Positions 50,390 through 59,004 of a stretch of DNA of 64,000 nt are shown here, piece after piece. A program made the position numbers and the translations under genes. The first letter of the stretch is position 1, and the number at the start of each line of letters is the position of its first letter. The stretch comes from Mycobacterium sp. E3251 (GTDB lineage: Bacteria > Actinomycetota > Actinomycetes > Mycobacteriales > Mycobacteriaceae). The notes under the pieces were generated by a model. That model had not been told where the DNA came from, made no database searches, and saw only the letters and a list, made by a program, of their open reading frames with translations. Location of the stretch: NCBI RefSeq assembly GCF_001666835.1, contig NZ_LZJF01000168.1, positions 1 to 64,000 on the forward strand, given 5' to 3'.

Positions 50390-51555
50390 GCGACGGCATC
50401 GGCGGTAAGACGGCGCTCGTCGGAATCGGCCAGACCGAGTTCTCCAAGGAATCGGGTCGCACCGAGATGCAGCTCGCCTGTGAGGCGGTCATCGCCGCGA
50501 TCCGCGACGCCGGCCTGCGGCCCGCCGACATCGACGGCATGGTTACCTTCAGCGTCGACGAGAACGAGGAGATCGAGGTTGCGCGCAATGTCGGCATCCG
50601 CGACCTGACGTTCTTCACAAGGGTCCCGCACGGCGGTGGGGCGGCGGCGGGAACCGTCATGCAGGCCGCCATGGCGGTCGCGACGGGCGCGGCGACGGCG
50701 GTGGTGTGCTACCGCGCGTTCAACGAGCGCTCCGGCTTCCGCTTCGGCGGCGCTGGCCGTCAGCCCGGCGTGACACCGCTATGGATGGCGCCCTACGCGC
50801 CGTTCGGGTTCATGACGCCGGCTGCCTGGGTCGCCTTGCACGCCCACCGTTACATGACGACCTATGGGGTCACCAACGCCGATTTCGGCAAGATCTCCGT
50901 CATCGACCGCAAGCACGCCGCGAACAATCCAGACGCCTGGTTCTATGGCAAGCCGATAACCCTTGAGCAGCACCAGCAGTCACGGTGGATCATCGAACCG
51001 GTGCTCAGGCTGCTCGACTGCTGTCAGGAAAGCGACGGCGGCGTTGCGATGGTGGTGACGAGCGTGGAGCGGGCGCGAGACCTCGCCAAGCCGCCCGCCG
51101 TCATCACAGCCGCCGCTCAGGGCGCCGCCTATGACGGCGAGGTGATGACGAGTTACTACCGCGAGGACATCACCGGGCTGCCCGAGATGGGAGTCGTGGG
51201 CGACAAGCTGTGGCGGGATTCCGGCCTCAAACCTCAGGACATATCGACGGCGTTCCTCTACGACCACTTCACACCGTTCGTGTTCACGCAACTCGAGGAG
51301 TTGGGATTCTGCGGCCGGGGCGAGGCCAAGGACTTTGTCTCGGTCGACGAGCTGTCACTCGGTGGCCGTATGCCGATCAACACCAACGGCGGGCTGCTCG
51401 GCGAGGCGTACATCCACGGCATGAACGGCATCACCGAGGGTGTTCGTCAGGTGCGCGGCACGTCGCACAATCAGGTGGACAACGTCGAACACGTACTGGT
51501 CACGTCGGGCACCGGCGTCCCGACCAGCGGCTTGATCCTCGCTCCCGATCACTGA
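50386..51555 (+). CDS. Thiolase-fold lipid-transfer protein / probable aldolase (Ltp2-like)
   Basis: This 389-residue protein has the thiolase fold but no nucleophilic Cys: the place reads PHGGGAAAGT (81-90). It keeps Tyr292 in LYDHFTPF and Tyr342 with His344 in EAYIHGMNG, which match the Tyr-based site proposed for Ltp2 retro-aldolases. With the DUF35 protein of the same operon it should cleave a 3-hydroxy (tertiary or branched) acyl-CoA to a ketone or aldehyde plus acyl-CoA. The related protein at 15406 has CHPG instead of YIHG and may differ in function. Confidence 0.85.
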   Translation: MSDGIGGKTALVGIGQTEFSKESGRTEMQLACEAVIAAIRDAGLRPADIDGMVTFSVDENEEIEVARNVGIRDLTFFTRVPHGGGAAAGTVMQAAMAVATGAATAVVCYRAFNERSGFRFGGAGRQPGVTPLWMAPYAPFGFMTPAAWVALHAHRYMTTYGVTNADFGKISVIDRKHAANNPDAWFYGKPITLEQHQQSRWIIEPVLRLLDCCQESDGGVAMVVTSVERARDLAKPPAVITAAAQGAAYDGEVMTSYYREDITGLPEMGVVGDKLWRDSGLKPQDISTAFLYDHFTPFVFTQLEELGFCGRGEAKDFVSVDELSLGGRMPINTNGGLLGEAYIHGMNGITEGVRQVRGTSHNQVDNVEHVLVTSGTGVPTSGLILAPDH

Positions 51556-51577
51556 ACACGTTGGGCGAGGAAGGCCG

Positions 51578-52180
51578 ATGACACAGGCTACCGCTGTCGA
51601 CACCCGCGCGGCGCTCATCTCGGCCGCGTTCGCCTGCTTCCGTACGCACGGGCTACAGAAGACCACGATCGTCGACATCGCACGCGCCGCAGAGGTGTCA
51701 CGGAGCACGTTCTACGAGTACTTCCGGGACAAGGAAACGATCGTCGAGGCCTGCGCGGAGGCGGCGTCACAGCGATTCTACCGCAAAATGGCCAGGGCGA
51801 TCGACAATGACGGCGGCAGCACCCTGGAGGAGAAACTGGTTCGCGCAAGCGTTTTCGTCGCCCAGGCCCGCCGGGTGGTGGAGCCCGAGTCGTATTTCGA
51901 CCGGGAAGAGGTCAACTTGATGTTGACCAAGAACGCGGCGACCCTATTGCAGGAATGCAGCGAGTTCTTCGCCCCATATGTCTCGGCGGCGCGCCTGACG
52001 GGAGAGGTCCGCAGTGACCTCGACATCCGCTCCGCAACCGAGTGGTTCGCGCGAATGTTGTTTTCGCTGTTCACCACTCCGTCGCCCTACATCGACATCG
52101 GCGACGACGCGGCGGTGGCCGAGTTCGTGCGTAACCACGTGGTGCGGGGGTTTCTGGGCGATCGGCGCGGGAGGTCGTAG
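51578..52180 (+). CDS. TetR family transcriptional regulator
   Basis: This 200-residue regulator has the helix-turn-helix TTIVDIARAAEVSRSTFYEYF near 28-48 followed by RDKETIVEA. It starts 22 bases after the Ltp stop and is probably the last gene of the P450 operon, so it may sense a pathway intermediate. Candidate binding sites are the 13-base palindrome at 45354 or the widespread GAGAA-N6-TTCTC dyad. GAGGAAGG lies before the ATG. Confidence 0.9.
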   Translation: MTQATAVDTRAALISAAFACFRTHGLQKTTIVDIARAAEVSRSTFYEYFRDKETIVEACAEAASQRFYRKMARAIDNDGGSTLEEKLVRASVFVAQARRVVEPESYFDREEVNLMLTKNAATLLQECSEFFAPYVSAARLTGEVRSDLDIRSATEWFARMLFSLFTTPSPYIDIGDDAAVAEFVRNHVVRGFLGDRRGRS

Positions 52181-52238
52181 GACGTCTTTGGCGCGCGGCG
52201 ACGAACCGCGGCCCAGCGGCCGATGGGTCGCCCCGACG

Positions 52239-52784
52239 TCAGCCCACCAGGCTGCCTTGGCGCAGAAAATTTACGGTGTAGTCCTGGTAAGTCACGCCGT
52301 TTCGAGGTAGGCCAATGAGGTCGAGAAAGGGAAACCACTCCGCCGAATCAACGAACCAATCCCAGCGCGTTATCTGCCCCTCTTCGTTGACCCAGACATA
52401 ATCCCATTCGTGGAGGTTTAATACCGTCCCGTTGGCCAGCGTCCCCGCATAAGTGTCGCGGACCGCAAATCCCCAATCGGCGGCCCTGCAGTCAAAGGGG
52501 GTGACGATTCGAAAGTCAGGCATGTGCTTCCACCACATGCGAAATTCGCACGTGAGCATATCTCCACCGGGGGCATACTGCTGTATGGCTTCGAGCACCT
52601 GCTCCGATGCGAGGTCGGCCATCACGTGGTCGGTACCGCCGTTGAACAAGGGACACATCATGACGGCGTCCGGGGCGTACACCCACTCCTCGCCGTAGGT
52701 GATCTTCTGGGTCTCCGGAGCCTGGGCGTAGGCCTCCCATTTCGCGTGGGCGATCCTTCGGTGCCGAGCCACTCGATCGGACAT
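52239..52784 (-). CDS. SnoaL/NTF2-like protein
   Basis: This protein of about 181 residues starts at the ATG overlapping the P450 stop (TGATG), with GGAAGGGAGAA upstream. It shows GEEWVYAPDAVMMCPLFNGG, WWKHMPDFRIV and LHEWDYVWVNEEGQITRWDWF, as in SnoaL-like ligand-binding or isomerase proteins. It ends an operon with a CoA-transferase and a P450, which suggests a small-molecule isomerase or lyase in that path. A second Trp-rich face is unusual. Confidence 0.8.
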   Translation of the reverse strand: MSDRVARHRRIAHAKWEAYAQAPETQKITYGEEWVYAPDAVMMCPLFNGGTDHVMADLASEQVLEAIQQYAPGGDMLTCEFRMWWKHMPDFRIVTPFDCRAADWGFAVRDTYAGTLANGTVLNLHEWDYVWVNEEGQITRWDWFVDSAEWFPFLDLIGLPRNGVTYQDYTVNFLRQGSLVG

Positions 52785-54022
52785 CACGCTTCTCCCTTCC
52801 TGCGCACGGGCACATTGGACCACCCACAAACGTTGGCCATCGCCACCCGCCGCAGCCCGTCGCGGTCGACTTCGTAGTCAGGGAGCAGATCGAGCAGCGC
52901 TTCGAGCGCGATACGGCTCTCCATCCTCGCCAGCGCTGCCCCCAAACAACTGTGCACGCCATACCCGAACGCGAGGTTGAAGCCCATCCTGCGCTCCCGG
53001 TCGATGTCCAGCCGGTCGGGATCGGGGAACATCCGTTCGTCACGCGTCGCCGAACCGGTGACCAGCAGTACGGCACCCCCTTCGGGAATCACCTTGCCAT
53101 GCAACGCCACATCGCGGGTGGCGGTGCGCACCTGGTACTGGGAGGGCGCCTCATAGCGCAACAATTCTTCGACGGCGGCGGGCACCTTGCTGCGGTCCTT
53201 CCGCAGCTTCTGCCACTGATCCGGAAAGTCGGCGAAGGCCACCATGGCGTTGCCGACGAGTTTCGTCACCGTCTCGGCGCCCGCTCCCCCAAGCATGGTC
53301 GCGAATCCGGTGATATCGACGTCGGTGAGCTTCTCCACCTGCCCGTTCCGCTCGATCTCGGTCTCGATGAGCCGGCTGATCATGTCGTCACGAGGTTCGG
53401 CGCGGCGCTGCTGGACGAGGTCGTAATAGTAGAGCCCGGTTTTCATCGACGCTTCTCGACCGGCGGCGGTGGTGGCGATCCCACCCGGGTGGCGTTCAAG
53501 GAGCAGATCCAGCCAAATGCGGATCTGGTCGCGGTCTTGCTTGGGCACTCCCAGCATGGTGGTGATGACCTCATTCGGGAACAGCGCCGAGAAATCGGCC
53601 ACCACGTCGAACGAGGACGAGTCGAGCGCGTCAAGGCGTTCGTAGACTTTCTCGCGCACCATGTCCTCTAACGCCGCGATGGCGCGGGGCGTGAACACGT
53701 TGCTGACCAGCCTGCGCATCTTCTGGTGTTCGGGCGGATCCATCGAGATGATCACTTTGGGCACCGGTATCGCGTCGTCGTGCGCCTGAACCATATCCAG
53801 CGTCGCACCCTTTGCCGACGAATACGTTTCGTGGTCCTTGGTGGCGGGCGCCACGTCGTCGTAGCGGGTCAGCGCCCAGAAGTCCCACTTTGGGTTGTAG
53901 TAGACGGGGGCACCGTCGCGCAGGCGTCGGTAGGTGTCGTACGCCCCGTTGAAGAAATCTTCAGAGAAGGGATCGAATTCGGCATCGTCTTCTGAGACCT
54001 GTTGTGGCGTAGTAGGAGTCAC
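52784..54022 (-). CDS. Cytochrome P450
   Basis: This P450 of about 412 residues starts at the GTG at 54022, in a GTGA overlap with the CoA-transferase. It has MLGGAGAETV in the I-helix at about 243-252, ELLR at 286-289 and FGYGVHSCLG with Cys359. The usual acid-alcohol pair AGxET appears as GAET. The longer open frame upstream is antisense to the CoA-transferase and rejected. Being coupled to a CoA-transferase suggests oxidation of a CoA-linked or acid substrate. Confidence 0.92.
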   Translation of the reverse strand: MTPTTPQQVSEDDAEFDPFSEDFFNGAYDTYRRLRDGAPVYYNPKWDFWALTRYDDVAPATKDHETYSSAKGATLDMVQAHDDAIPVPKVIISMDPPEHQKMRRLVSNVFTPRAIAALEDMVREKVYERLDALDSSSFDVVADFSALFPNEVITTMLGVPKQDRDQIRIWLDLLLERHPGGIATTAAGREASMKTGLYYYDLVQQRRAEPRDDMISRLIETEIERNGQVEKLTDVDITGFATMLGGAGAETVTKLVGNAMVAFADFPDQWQKLRKDRSKVPAAVEELLRYEAPSQYQVRTATRDVALHGKVIPEGGAVLLVTGSATRDERMFPDPDRLDIDRERRMGFNLAFGYGVHSCLGAALARMESRIALEALLDLLPDYEVDRDGLRRVAMANVCGWSNVPVRRKGEA

Positions 54023-55251
54023 AGAATCGCTCCGGCCTCTTTGTAGGCTTCGATGGTGTCCCAGTCCAGGCCCGCTTCCATCAGCACCTCCTCGGTGTGC
54101 TGACCATGCTCGGGCGCGCCCAGAGGGATAACGGCCTTTTCGTCGAATTGGACGGGGTTGGTGGGCAACGAGTACGGCGCGCCGTTCATCGTCGTCGTGT
54201 TCGCGACATAGCCGTTCGCGGTCACCGCCGGGTCCTGGCACAGCTCCGCCGGCGTCTGCACCACACCCCACGCCCCGGAGACGGATGCCAACCGCTCACG
54301 CCATTCCGCGAGGGTGTGTTGGGCAAACGCATCGTCCATGAGCGAGATCAGTTCCGCCCGGTTGGCGAAACGTGCTGCGGGATAGGCGAAACGCTCATCT
54401 TCGACCAATTCGGGCAGGCCGATGGCGCGCATCGTTTCGGGATAGAACTTGTCGAGCTGCAGCATCATCAGCTGAACGTAGCGGTCGTCCTTGGTGCGGT
54501 AGGTCCCGACCAAGGGGTTGGGCGCGTCGGCGTGTCCGTACTTGGGAATGGATGTGCCGCCGTGGATCTGGCTCACTGCGACATCGGGGCTGAGGTTCCA
54601 GGCCGCCAACCCGAGCAGGGAGACGTCGACCACCGATCCCTGTCCGGTGGTTGCCTTTTTGTACAACGCGGCCGCGATCCCGCCCGCGATCGCCATGCCC
54701 CCAAGCAGGTCTCCGAATGCCGGCCGTGAGCGCACCAGCTCGTCGCCGTCCTCGGTGAGCATGGTGGCGATGCCGCCGCGGGCCCAGTAGGAGACGCCGT
54801 CATAGCCGGGCTTGTCCGAGTCCGGTCCCTTCGGTCCGTGGCCCGACCCCCGCACATAGACGACGCTCGGATTGGCGGCCCTGATGTCGTCGACGTCGAT
54901 GCCCAGCTTCTTACGACGGCCGGGCAGATAGCTGGTGAGGAACACGTCGCAGCCGGCCGCGAGCTTGCGGATGACGTCCTGGCCACCGGGCGTGCTCAGG
55001 TCGACGCCGATCGACTTCTTGCCACGATTCGGAATTTCGATCATGTAGTTGACCTGGCCACCACCCTCGTCCACGATGCCCATCGTCACGAGGCCACGCT
55101 GCGGGTCCCCGCCCTCGCGCGGCTCGACCTTGATGACCTCGGCACCCCACTCCGCCAGCACGGCGCCTGCCGACGGTACGAAGGTCCACGCGGCAACCTC
55201 TAGCACGCGCACACCACTGAGTACTTTGTCGACGGAAATGACGGCCTCCAT
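54019..55251 (-). CDS. Class III CoA-transferase (CaiB/BaiF)
   Basis: This 410-residue enzyme has GVRVLEVAAWTFVPSAGAVL at the start, the catalytic Asp181 in RPAFGDLLGG and a C-terminal GAPEHGQHTEEVL. Unlike the double protein at 41341 it is a single, normal-length unit. It should move CoA between a donor acyl-CoA and an acid. It heads an operon with a P450 and a SnoaL-like protein, under the dyad at 55321. Confidence 0.9.
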   Translation of the reverse strand: MEAVISVDKVLSGVRVLEVAAWTFVPSAGAVLAEWGAEVIKVEPREGGDPQRGLVTMGIVDEGGGQVNYMIEIPNRGKKSIGVDLSTPGGQDVIRKLAAGCDVFLTSYLPGRRKKLGIDVDDIRAANPSVVYVRGSGHGPKGPDSDKPGYDGVSYWARGGIATMLTEDGDELVRSRPAFGDLLGGMAIAGGIAAALYKKATTGQGSVVDVSLLGLAAWNLSPDVAVSQIHGGTSIPKYGHADAPNPLVGTYRTKDDRYVQLMMLQLDKFYPETMRAIGLPELVEDERFAYPAARFANRAELISLMDDAFAQHTLAEWRERLASVSGAWGVVQTPAELCQDPAVTANGYVANTTTMNGAPYSLPTNPVQFDEKAVIPLGAPEHGQHTEEVLMEAGLDWDTIEAYKEAGAIL

Positions 55252-55320
55252 TGGGTCACAGTGCACGGGTGCGAGCGCGCTAACGGGTTGGCAATGGCGA
55301 TAACGCGTATTTGCATGTCC

Positions 55321-55336
55321 GAGAATGTCAGTTTCA
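55321..55336. promoter_or_regulatory. Dyad site, GAGAA-N6-TTTCA
   Basis: GAGAATGTCAGTTTCA (minus strand TGAAA-CTGACA-TTCTC) fits the 5-6-5 dyad and lies 70 bp upstream of the CoA-transferase start. Confidence 0.5.
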
Positions 55337-55384
55337 GAACCGATTGTAAACCGGGATGGCATCGGCGTGGCCGGCCGCGAACGC

Positions 55385-55954
55385 TCACGGACGCGCCGAC
55401 AGCCGTTCGGGCAGCGCCGGATCTCCCTTGGCCCAAAAGGCCTCCCAGGTCGCCATCCGCTGGGGCATGGCCGCACGCAACCGGACGTCGCCCGGCCAGC
55501 GCATGAATTCCGGACCCGGACGCTCCGTCACATCGACCGAATACCAGGCGTGCTCCCGTCGCTTGACGAAACACCATTGGCCCCGGCGACGCTCGTAGAC
55601 ATCGTCGTAACGCATCGTGATCACGTACCACCCATCGCCTTCCTCGTGTTCGGCGCGGCAATAAACGGCTCCGGTCGCGTGATCGGCGTCGATAAAGTCG
55701 AACTGGTGCCCACACACCAGGTGGATGCTGCGGTAAAACCGCCGGAGCACGCGGTCATACCAACGCTTCAACGCTTCCCTGCCGCGACCCTCGGCCCCGG
55801 CATCGACATCGTCGATGAACAACGCCACCAACGCGTCGAGATCACGGGCATCGAGTGCCATTGCATACCGGATGGGAAGCTGGCTGATCGCGAGACTCGA
55901 CTCCACTCGGTCCAACCTGTCATCGGTAGCTGAACTCTTCGATCCAGTGGCCAT
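55385..55954 (-). CDS. SnoaL/NTF2-like protein
   Basis: This 189-residue protein has the NTF2-like start ISQLPIRYAMALDARDLDALV and FIDDVDAG, then IHLVCGHQFDFIDADHATG and QWCFVKRREHAWYSVD. The AMALDARD run with a following Asp pair resembles SnoaL-like dehydratase or isomerase family members. It is a single gene divergent from the acyl-CoA synthetase at 56030, with a perfect dyad in the gap. Specific activity unknown. Confidence 0.82.
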   Translation of the reverse strand: MATGSKSSATDDRLDRVESSLAISQLPIRYAMALDARDLDALVALFIDDVDAGAEGRGREALKRWYDRVLRRFYRSIHLVCGHQFDFIDADHATGAVYCRAEHEEGDGWYVITMRYDDVYERRRGQWCFVKRREHAWYSVDVTERPGPEFMRWPGDVRLRAAMPQRMATWEAFWAKGDPALPERLSARP

Positions 55955-55983
55955 GGCAATATCGTAGGCGGACGCCGGTGAAT

Positions 55984-55999
55984 GAGAACCCGTGTTCTC
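55984..55999. promoter_or_regulatory. Dyad site, perfect GAGAA-N6-TTCTC
   Basis: GAGAACCCGTGTTCTC has perfect arms and the extended form GAGAAC-N4-GTTCTC as in CCCGTG bounded by C and G. It lies between two divergent genes, 30 bp before the ATG at 56030 and just upstream of the -10 box at 56018. Confidence 0.65.
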
Positions 56000-56017
56000 G
56001 TTTATCGGAAAGGCTAC

Positions 56018-56023
56018 TATTCT
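56018..56023 (+). promoter_or_regulatory. -10 box for a leaderless transcript
   Basis: TATTCT (TANNNT) is six bases before the ATG at 56030; TACTAT overlaps it. It supports starting the synthetase at 56030 rather than at an upstream ATG inside the dyad. Confidence 0.5.
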
Positions 56024-56029
56024 GCGCTT

Positions 56030-57649
56030 ATGCCCTTTCCGACGATCCTGCCCACGATCCCTGCACTGGTGAGGTTTTGCGCAGCGCGCTTCGGCGACAG
56101 GCCATTCCTCATCGCCGACGGGCGGAGCTTGTCCTATGCCGACCTCGACCGGCGTTCAGCCGCGCTGGCCACTGCCTTGTTGGCGCATGGCATCAGCAAG
56201 GGCGACCATGTCGGAATCCTGATGCCCAACAGCGTCGACTGGGCACTGGCGTGGTTTGCCACCACACGCATCGGCGCGGTCGCTGTTCCCCTCAACACCT
56301 TCTACAAGGCCTCCGAACTGGCCTGGACCGCCCGACATGCTGACCTAAGAGCGATCCTGACGTGGTCGCGGTTCCGCAACCACGATTTCTTGACCCGGCT
56401 GGAAGATGCGCTGCCGGGTCTCGCCGGTCAGGACCGGCCAGGTCGCATCATGGTGCGCAAGGCGCCGTTCCTGCGGACCGTCGCGGTGTGGGGGCCGTCC
56501 GATCGGGCCTGGACGACGAGGATCAACGCCGACGACGCGCTGTCCGCAGCCGACACCGACTTCCTCGTCGATGTGGAATCGTGTGTGACACCGGCCGACG
56601 AGGTGATGATCATCTACACCTCGGGCAGTACAGGCGACCCGAAAGGGACTGTGCACACCCATGGCACGCTGGTCCGCCACACCTACAACCTCACCTTCAT
56701 GTACGCCGTCACCCGCGACGACGTGATGTTCACGTCCATGCCCTTCTTCTGGGTGGGCGGGCTGATCACAGGATTGCATGCGGTAATCCATCACGGCGCG
56801 ACACTGATCACTCAGCCCGCGTTCGATGCAGCAGGGGCCTTGGAACTCATGGAGCGACACCACGCGACCATCGCACTGGGCTGGCCACAGCAGGGTAAGA
56901 CGCTGTCCGAGCATCCCGACTTCTCAGCACGCGATTTGAGTTCGGTGCACCGCACCAGCATGCCCGCGATGGTGCCACCCCTCCATCAGCCCAAGGGCTC
57001 CAGCGGCCTGGGAATGACCGAGCTGTGCGGCAATCACCTCGGCATCGATCCGTATCTGCCGCAAACGCCCGATCGGTCCGAAACCGGCGGCCCACCAATC
57101 GAAGGGCTGCACCACCTGATCGTCGACCCCGACACGGGACAGGCGGCGCCCAATGGCACGCCCGGCGAAATATGGGTTCGCGGGTATTCGTTGATGCAAC
57201 GGCTGCACAAATGTGAGCGCGAGGACGTGTTCACGCCCGACGGCTACTACCGAACGGGCGATTGCGGCATCGAATACGACGACGGCTGGATCAAGTTCAC
57301 CGGACGGTTGGGCGATTTGATCAAGACCGGTGGCGGCACCAACGTCACACCCAGCGAAGTCGAACTGGCACTGGCCGACTGCGACGGTGTGCTGGAGGCA
57401 TACGTGGTCGGAGCGGAGAGCACTGAGCACGGAACGGTGGTCGCAGCGGCGGTGGTGCCACGCGGCGAATCCGCACTCAACGCAGAGTCATTGCGGGTGC
57501 AACTGCGCGATCGACTGTCAGCGTACAAGGTCCCGAAGTACATTTGGGTCACCGCCAAGCGAGACCTCCCGTTCACCGCGACCGGCAAGGTCAAGAAGTC
57601 GGAGCTGGCGCGCCAACTCAGCGAATGGCTGCACTCGGCTAGGGGTTGA
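56030..57649 (+). CDS. Acyl-CoA synthetase (AMP-binding)
   Basis: This ligase of about 539 residues starts at the ATG at 56030 (MPFPTILPTIPAL). It has IIYTSGSTGDPKGTVHTH, LGMTELCGNH, YYRTGDCGIEYDDG, KTGGGTNVTPSEVE and the lysine motif TATGKVKKSEL. All parts needed to make an acyl-CoA are present. The upstream ATG at 55982 would place the perfect dyad in the coding region and is rejected. It converges on a VOC gene with an 11-bp overlap. Confidence 0.88.
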   Translation: MPFPTILPTIPALVRFCAARFGDRPFLIADGRSLSYADLDRRSAALATALLAHGISKGDHVGILMPNSVDWALAWFATTRIGAVAVPLNTFYKASELAWTARHADLRAILTWSRFRNHDFLTRLEDALPGLAGQDRPGRIMVRKAPFLRTVAVWGPSDRAWTTRINADDALSAADTDFLVDVESCVTPADEVMIIYTSGSTGDPKGTVHTHGTLVRHTYNLTFMYAVTRDDVMFTSMPFFWVGGLITGLHAVIHHGATLITQPAFDAAGALELMERHHATIALGWPQQGKTLSEHPDFSARDLSSVHRTSMPAMVPPLHQPKGSSGLGMTELCGNHLGIDPYLPQTPDRSETGGPPIEGLHHLIVDPDTGQAAPNGTPGEIWVRGYSLMQRLHKCEREDVFTPDGYYRTGDCGIEYDDGWIKFTGRLGDLIKTGGGTNVTPSEVELALADCDGVLEAYVVGAESTEHGTVVAAAVVPRGESALNAESLRVQLRDRLSAYKVPKYIWVTAKRDLPFTATGKVKKSELARQLSEWLHSARG

Positions 57650-58079
57650 CCGGCTGCCCGTCGGCCATGTCCGTGGCCATCAACGTCAACGGGATGCCGA
57701 ATAACGGCTCCAATTTGACTTCGGTCAACTCGAATCCCTCGCCTTCGTGCCGCTGCCGGAAGTCGGACTTAACGCCGTACCTCGCGGCGATGTATTCGCC
57801 CGCAGCGCAATCCGCCACCCGCACGATGACGGAGAACAGCCCGTCGCCGTTGCGCGCGAGGAAGTCGGCCGCCGTACCGGCCTCCGTTGGTGCCGTGGCG
57901 GTCGGGGCGACGAGCTCGAATCCGCGGTCCCAGTCCAGGCGGACTTGCAGACCTAAGTGCTCGAGCTCGAAAGCCTGGAATTGAAAGCCCAAAGCGCCCA
58001 GGTAATCGGCAGCACGGTCGAGCCGGTCGAGTCCGACCGCGAACACAACGTGGTGCAAATGAGGCAGAGGGGGCGCCAT
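57639..58079 (-). CDS. VOC / glyoxalase-like protein
   Basis: This 146-residue protein has the VOC superfamily start HLHHVVFAV and repeats of the beta-alpha-beta-beta-beta type (LGALGFQFQAFELEHLGL, then DGLFSVIVRVADC). The family includes glyoxalases, extradiol dioxygenases and epimerases. The His pair at the start and a later Glu could bind metal. It is divergent from an SDR, with a dyad in the gap. Function is not resolved. Confidence 0.75.
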   Translation of the reverse strand: MAPPLPHLHHVVFAVGLDRLDRAADYLGALGFQFQAFELEHLGLQVRLDWDRGFELVAPTATAPTEAGTAADFLARNGDGLFSVIVRVADCAAGEYIAARYGVKSDFRQRHEGEGFELTEVKLEPLFGIPLTLMATDMADGQPVNP

Positions 58080-58121
58080 GTCAATGACTCTACGAGCTCA
58101 CAAAGGTAGATTTCAATTACC

Positions 58122-58137
58122 GGAAATAATCATTCTC
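58122..58137. promoter_or_regulatory. Dyad site, GGAAA-N6-TTCTC
   Basis: GGAAATAATCATTCTC keeps the spacing and right arm. It lies 53 bp upstream of the SDR start and 42 bp from the VOC start. Confidence 0.45.
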
Positions 58138-58190
58138 AATACGGTAGATTCGCGCCTGCATACCCACACGTCCTGGCGGAGAGGCGCTTC

Positions 58191-58979
58191 GTGGCACTTG
58201 AACAGTTCAACCTAGACGGCCAGGTGGCAATAGTCACCGGCGCCGGGCGCGGCGTCGGTGAGGGTATCGCCAAGGTACTCGCCGAAGCCGGTGCCACTGT
58301 CGTTGGTACGGCTCGGACCTCGTCCGAGGTCGAGCAGACGTTCAGAGAGATCGAAAAAACGGGTGGCAAAGGCCTCGCGGTCACCGCCGACGCGCTGCAA
58401 CGCTCCGACAGCGAGCGCGTCGTCCAGACCGCGGTCGACAAATTCGGCCGCATCGACATCCTCGTCAACAACGTCGGTTTCGCGACTTACGGGCCATTTT
58501 TGGGCCTGACCGACGACAACCTCCGGGAAACGTTCGACTATTGCGTCACTTCAGCGTTCACCATGAGCCAACTGGCGGTGCCGCACATGTTGACGGTGGG
58601 CCGAGGCTCGATAGTCAACATCTCCTCAGGAGCCGGCCGATTCGGGATCCGAGGATTGTTGCCCTACTCGGTGGCCAAGGGTGGGCTCGAAGCCCTGACC
58701 CGCGCCATGGCACAGGAGCTCGCCCCCAAGATCCGCGTGAACGCGATCGCCCTGGGCGCATTCATGACGACCGGGCTGCAATCCAGCTTCGACCTGATGC
58801 CGGGTTCCGAGGAGAAATTAAAGGAGCTGACGCCCCTACACCGTATCGGCGACGTGGCAGACCTCGGGAGGCTGGCACTGTATCTGTGCACCCGCGATTG
58901 CTACGCCACCAGTTCGACTTTCATCGTCGACGGCGGCCTTCAAGGACCGAACTCCTCCCTTCCGATACCCGATCTGTAG
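58191..58979 (+). CDS. Short-chain dehydrogenase/reductase
   Basis: This 262-residue SDR has TGAGRGVGEG near 16-25, NNVGFATYG, Ser in NISSGAGRFG and the catalytic Tyr and Lys in LPYSVAKGGLE. GGAGAGG lies seven bases before the GTG start. It is followed by a DapB-like gene after 25 bases. It should oxidise a hydroxyl or reduce a ketone with NAD(P). Confidence 0.9.
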   Translation: MALEQFNLDGQVAIVTGAGRGVGEGIAKVLAEAGATVVGTARTSSEVEQTFREIEKTGGKGLAVTADALQRSDSERVVQTAVDKFGRIDILVNNVGFATYGPFLGLTDDNLRETFDYCVTSAFTMSQLAVPHMLTVGRGSIVNISSGAGRFGIRGLLPYSVAKGGLEALTRAMAQELAPKIRVNAIALGAFMTTGLQSSFDLMPGSEEKLKELTPLHRIGDVADLGRLALYLCTRDCYATSSTFIVDGGLQGPNSSLPIPDL

Positions 58980-59004
58980 CCGATACATCACAGGAGCAAG
59001 TACC

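Noticed and set aside
45432..51555. Calling this operon the true igr (cholesterol) operon with gene names
   Set aside because: Gene content agrees but order differs, ChsH2 is split and no kstR-type site was seen; names would claim more than the sequence shows.
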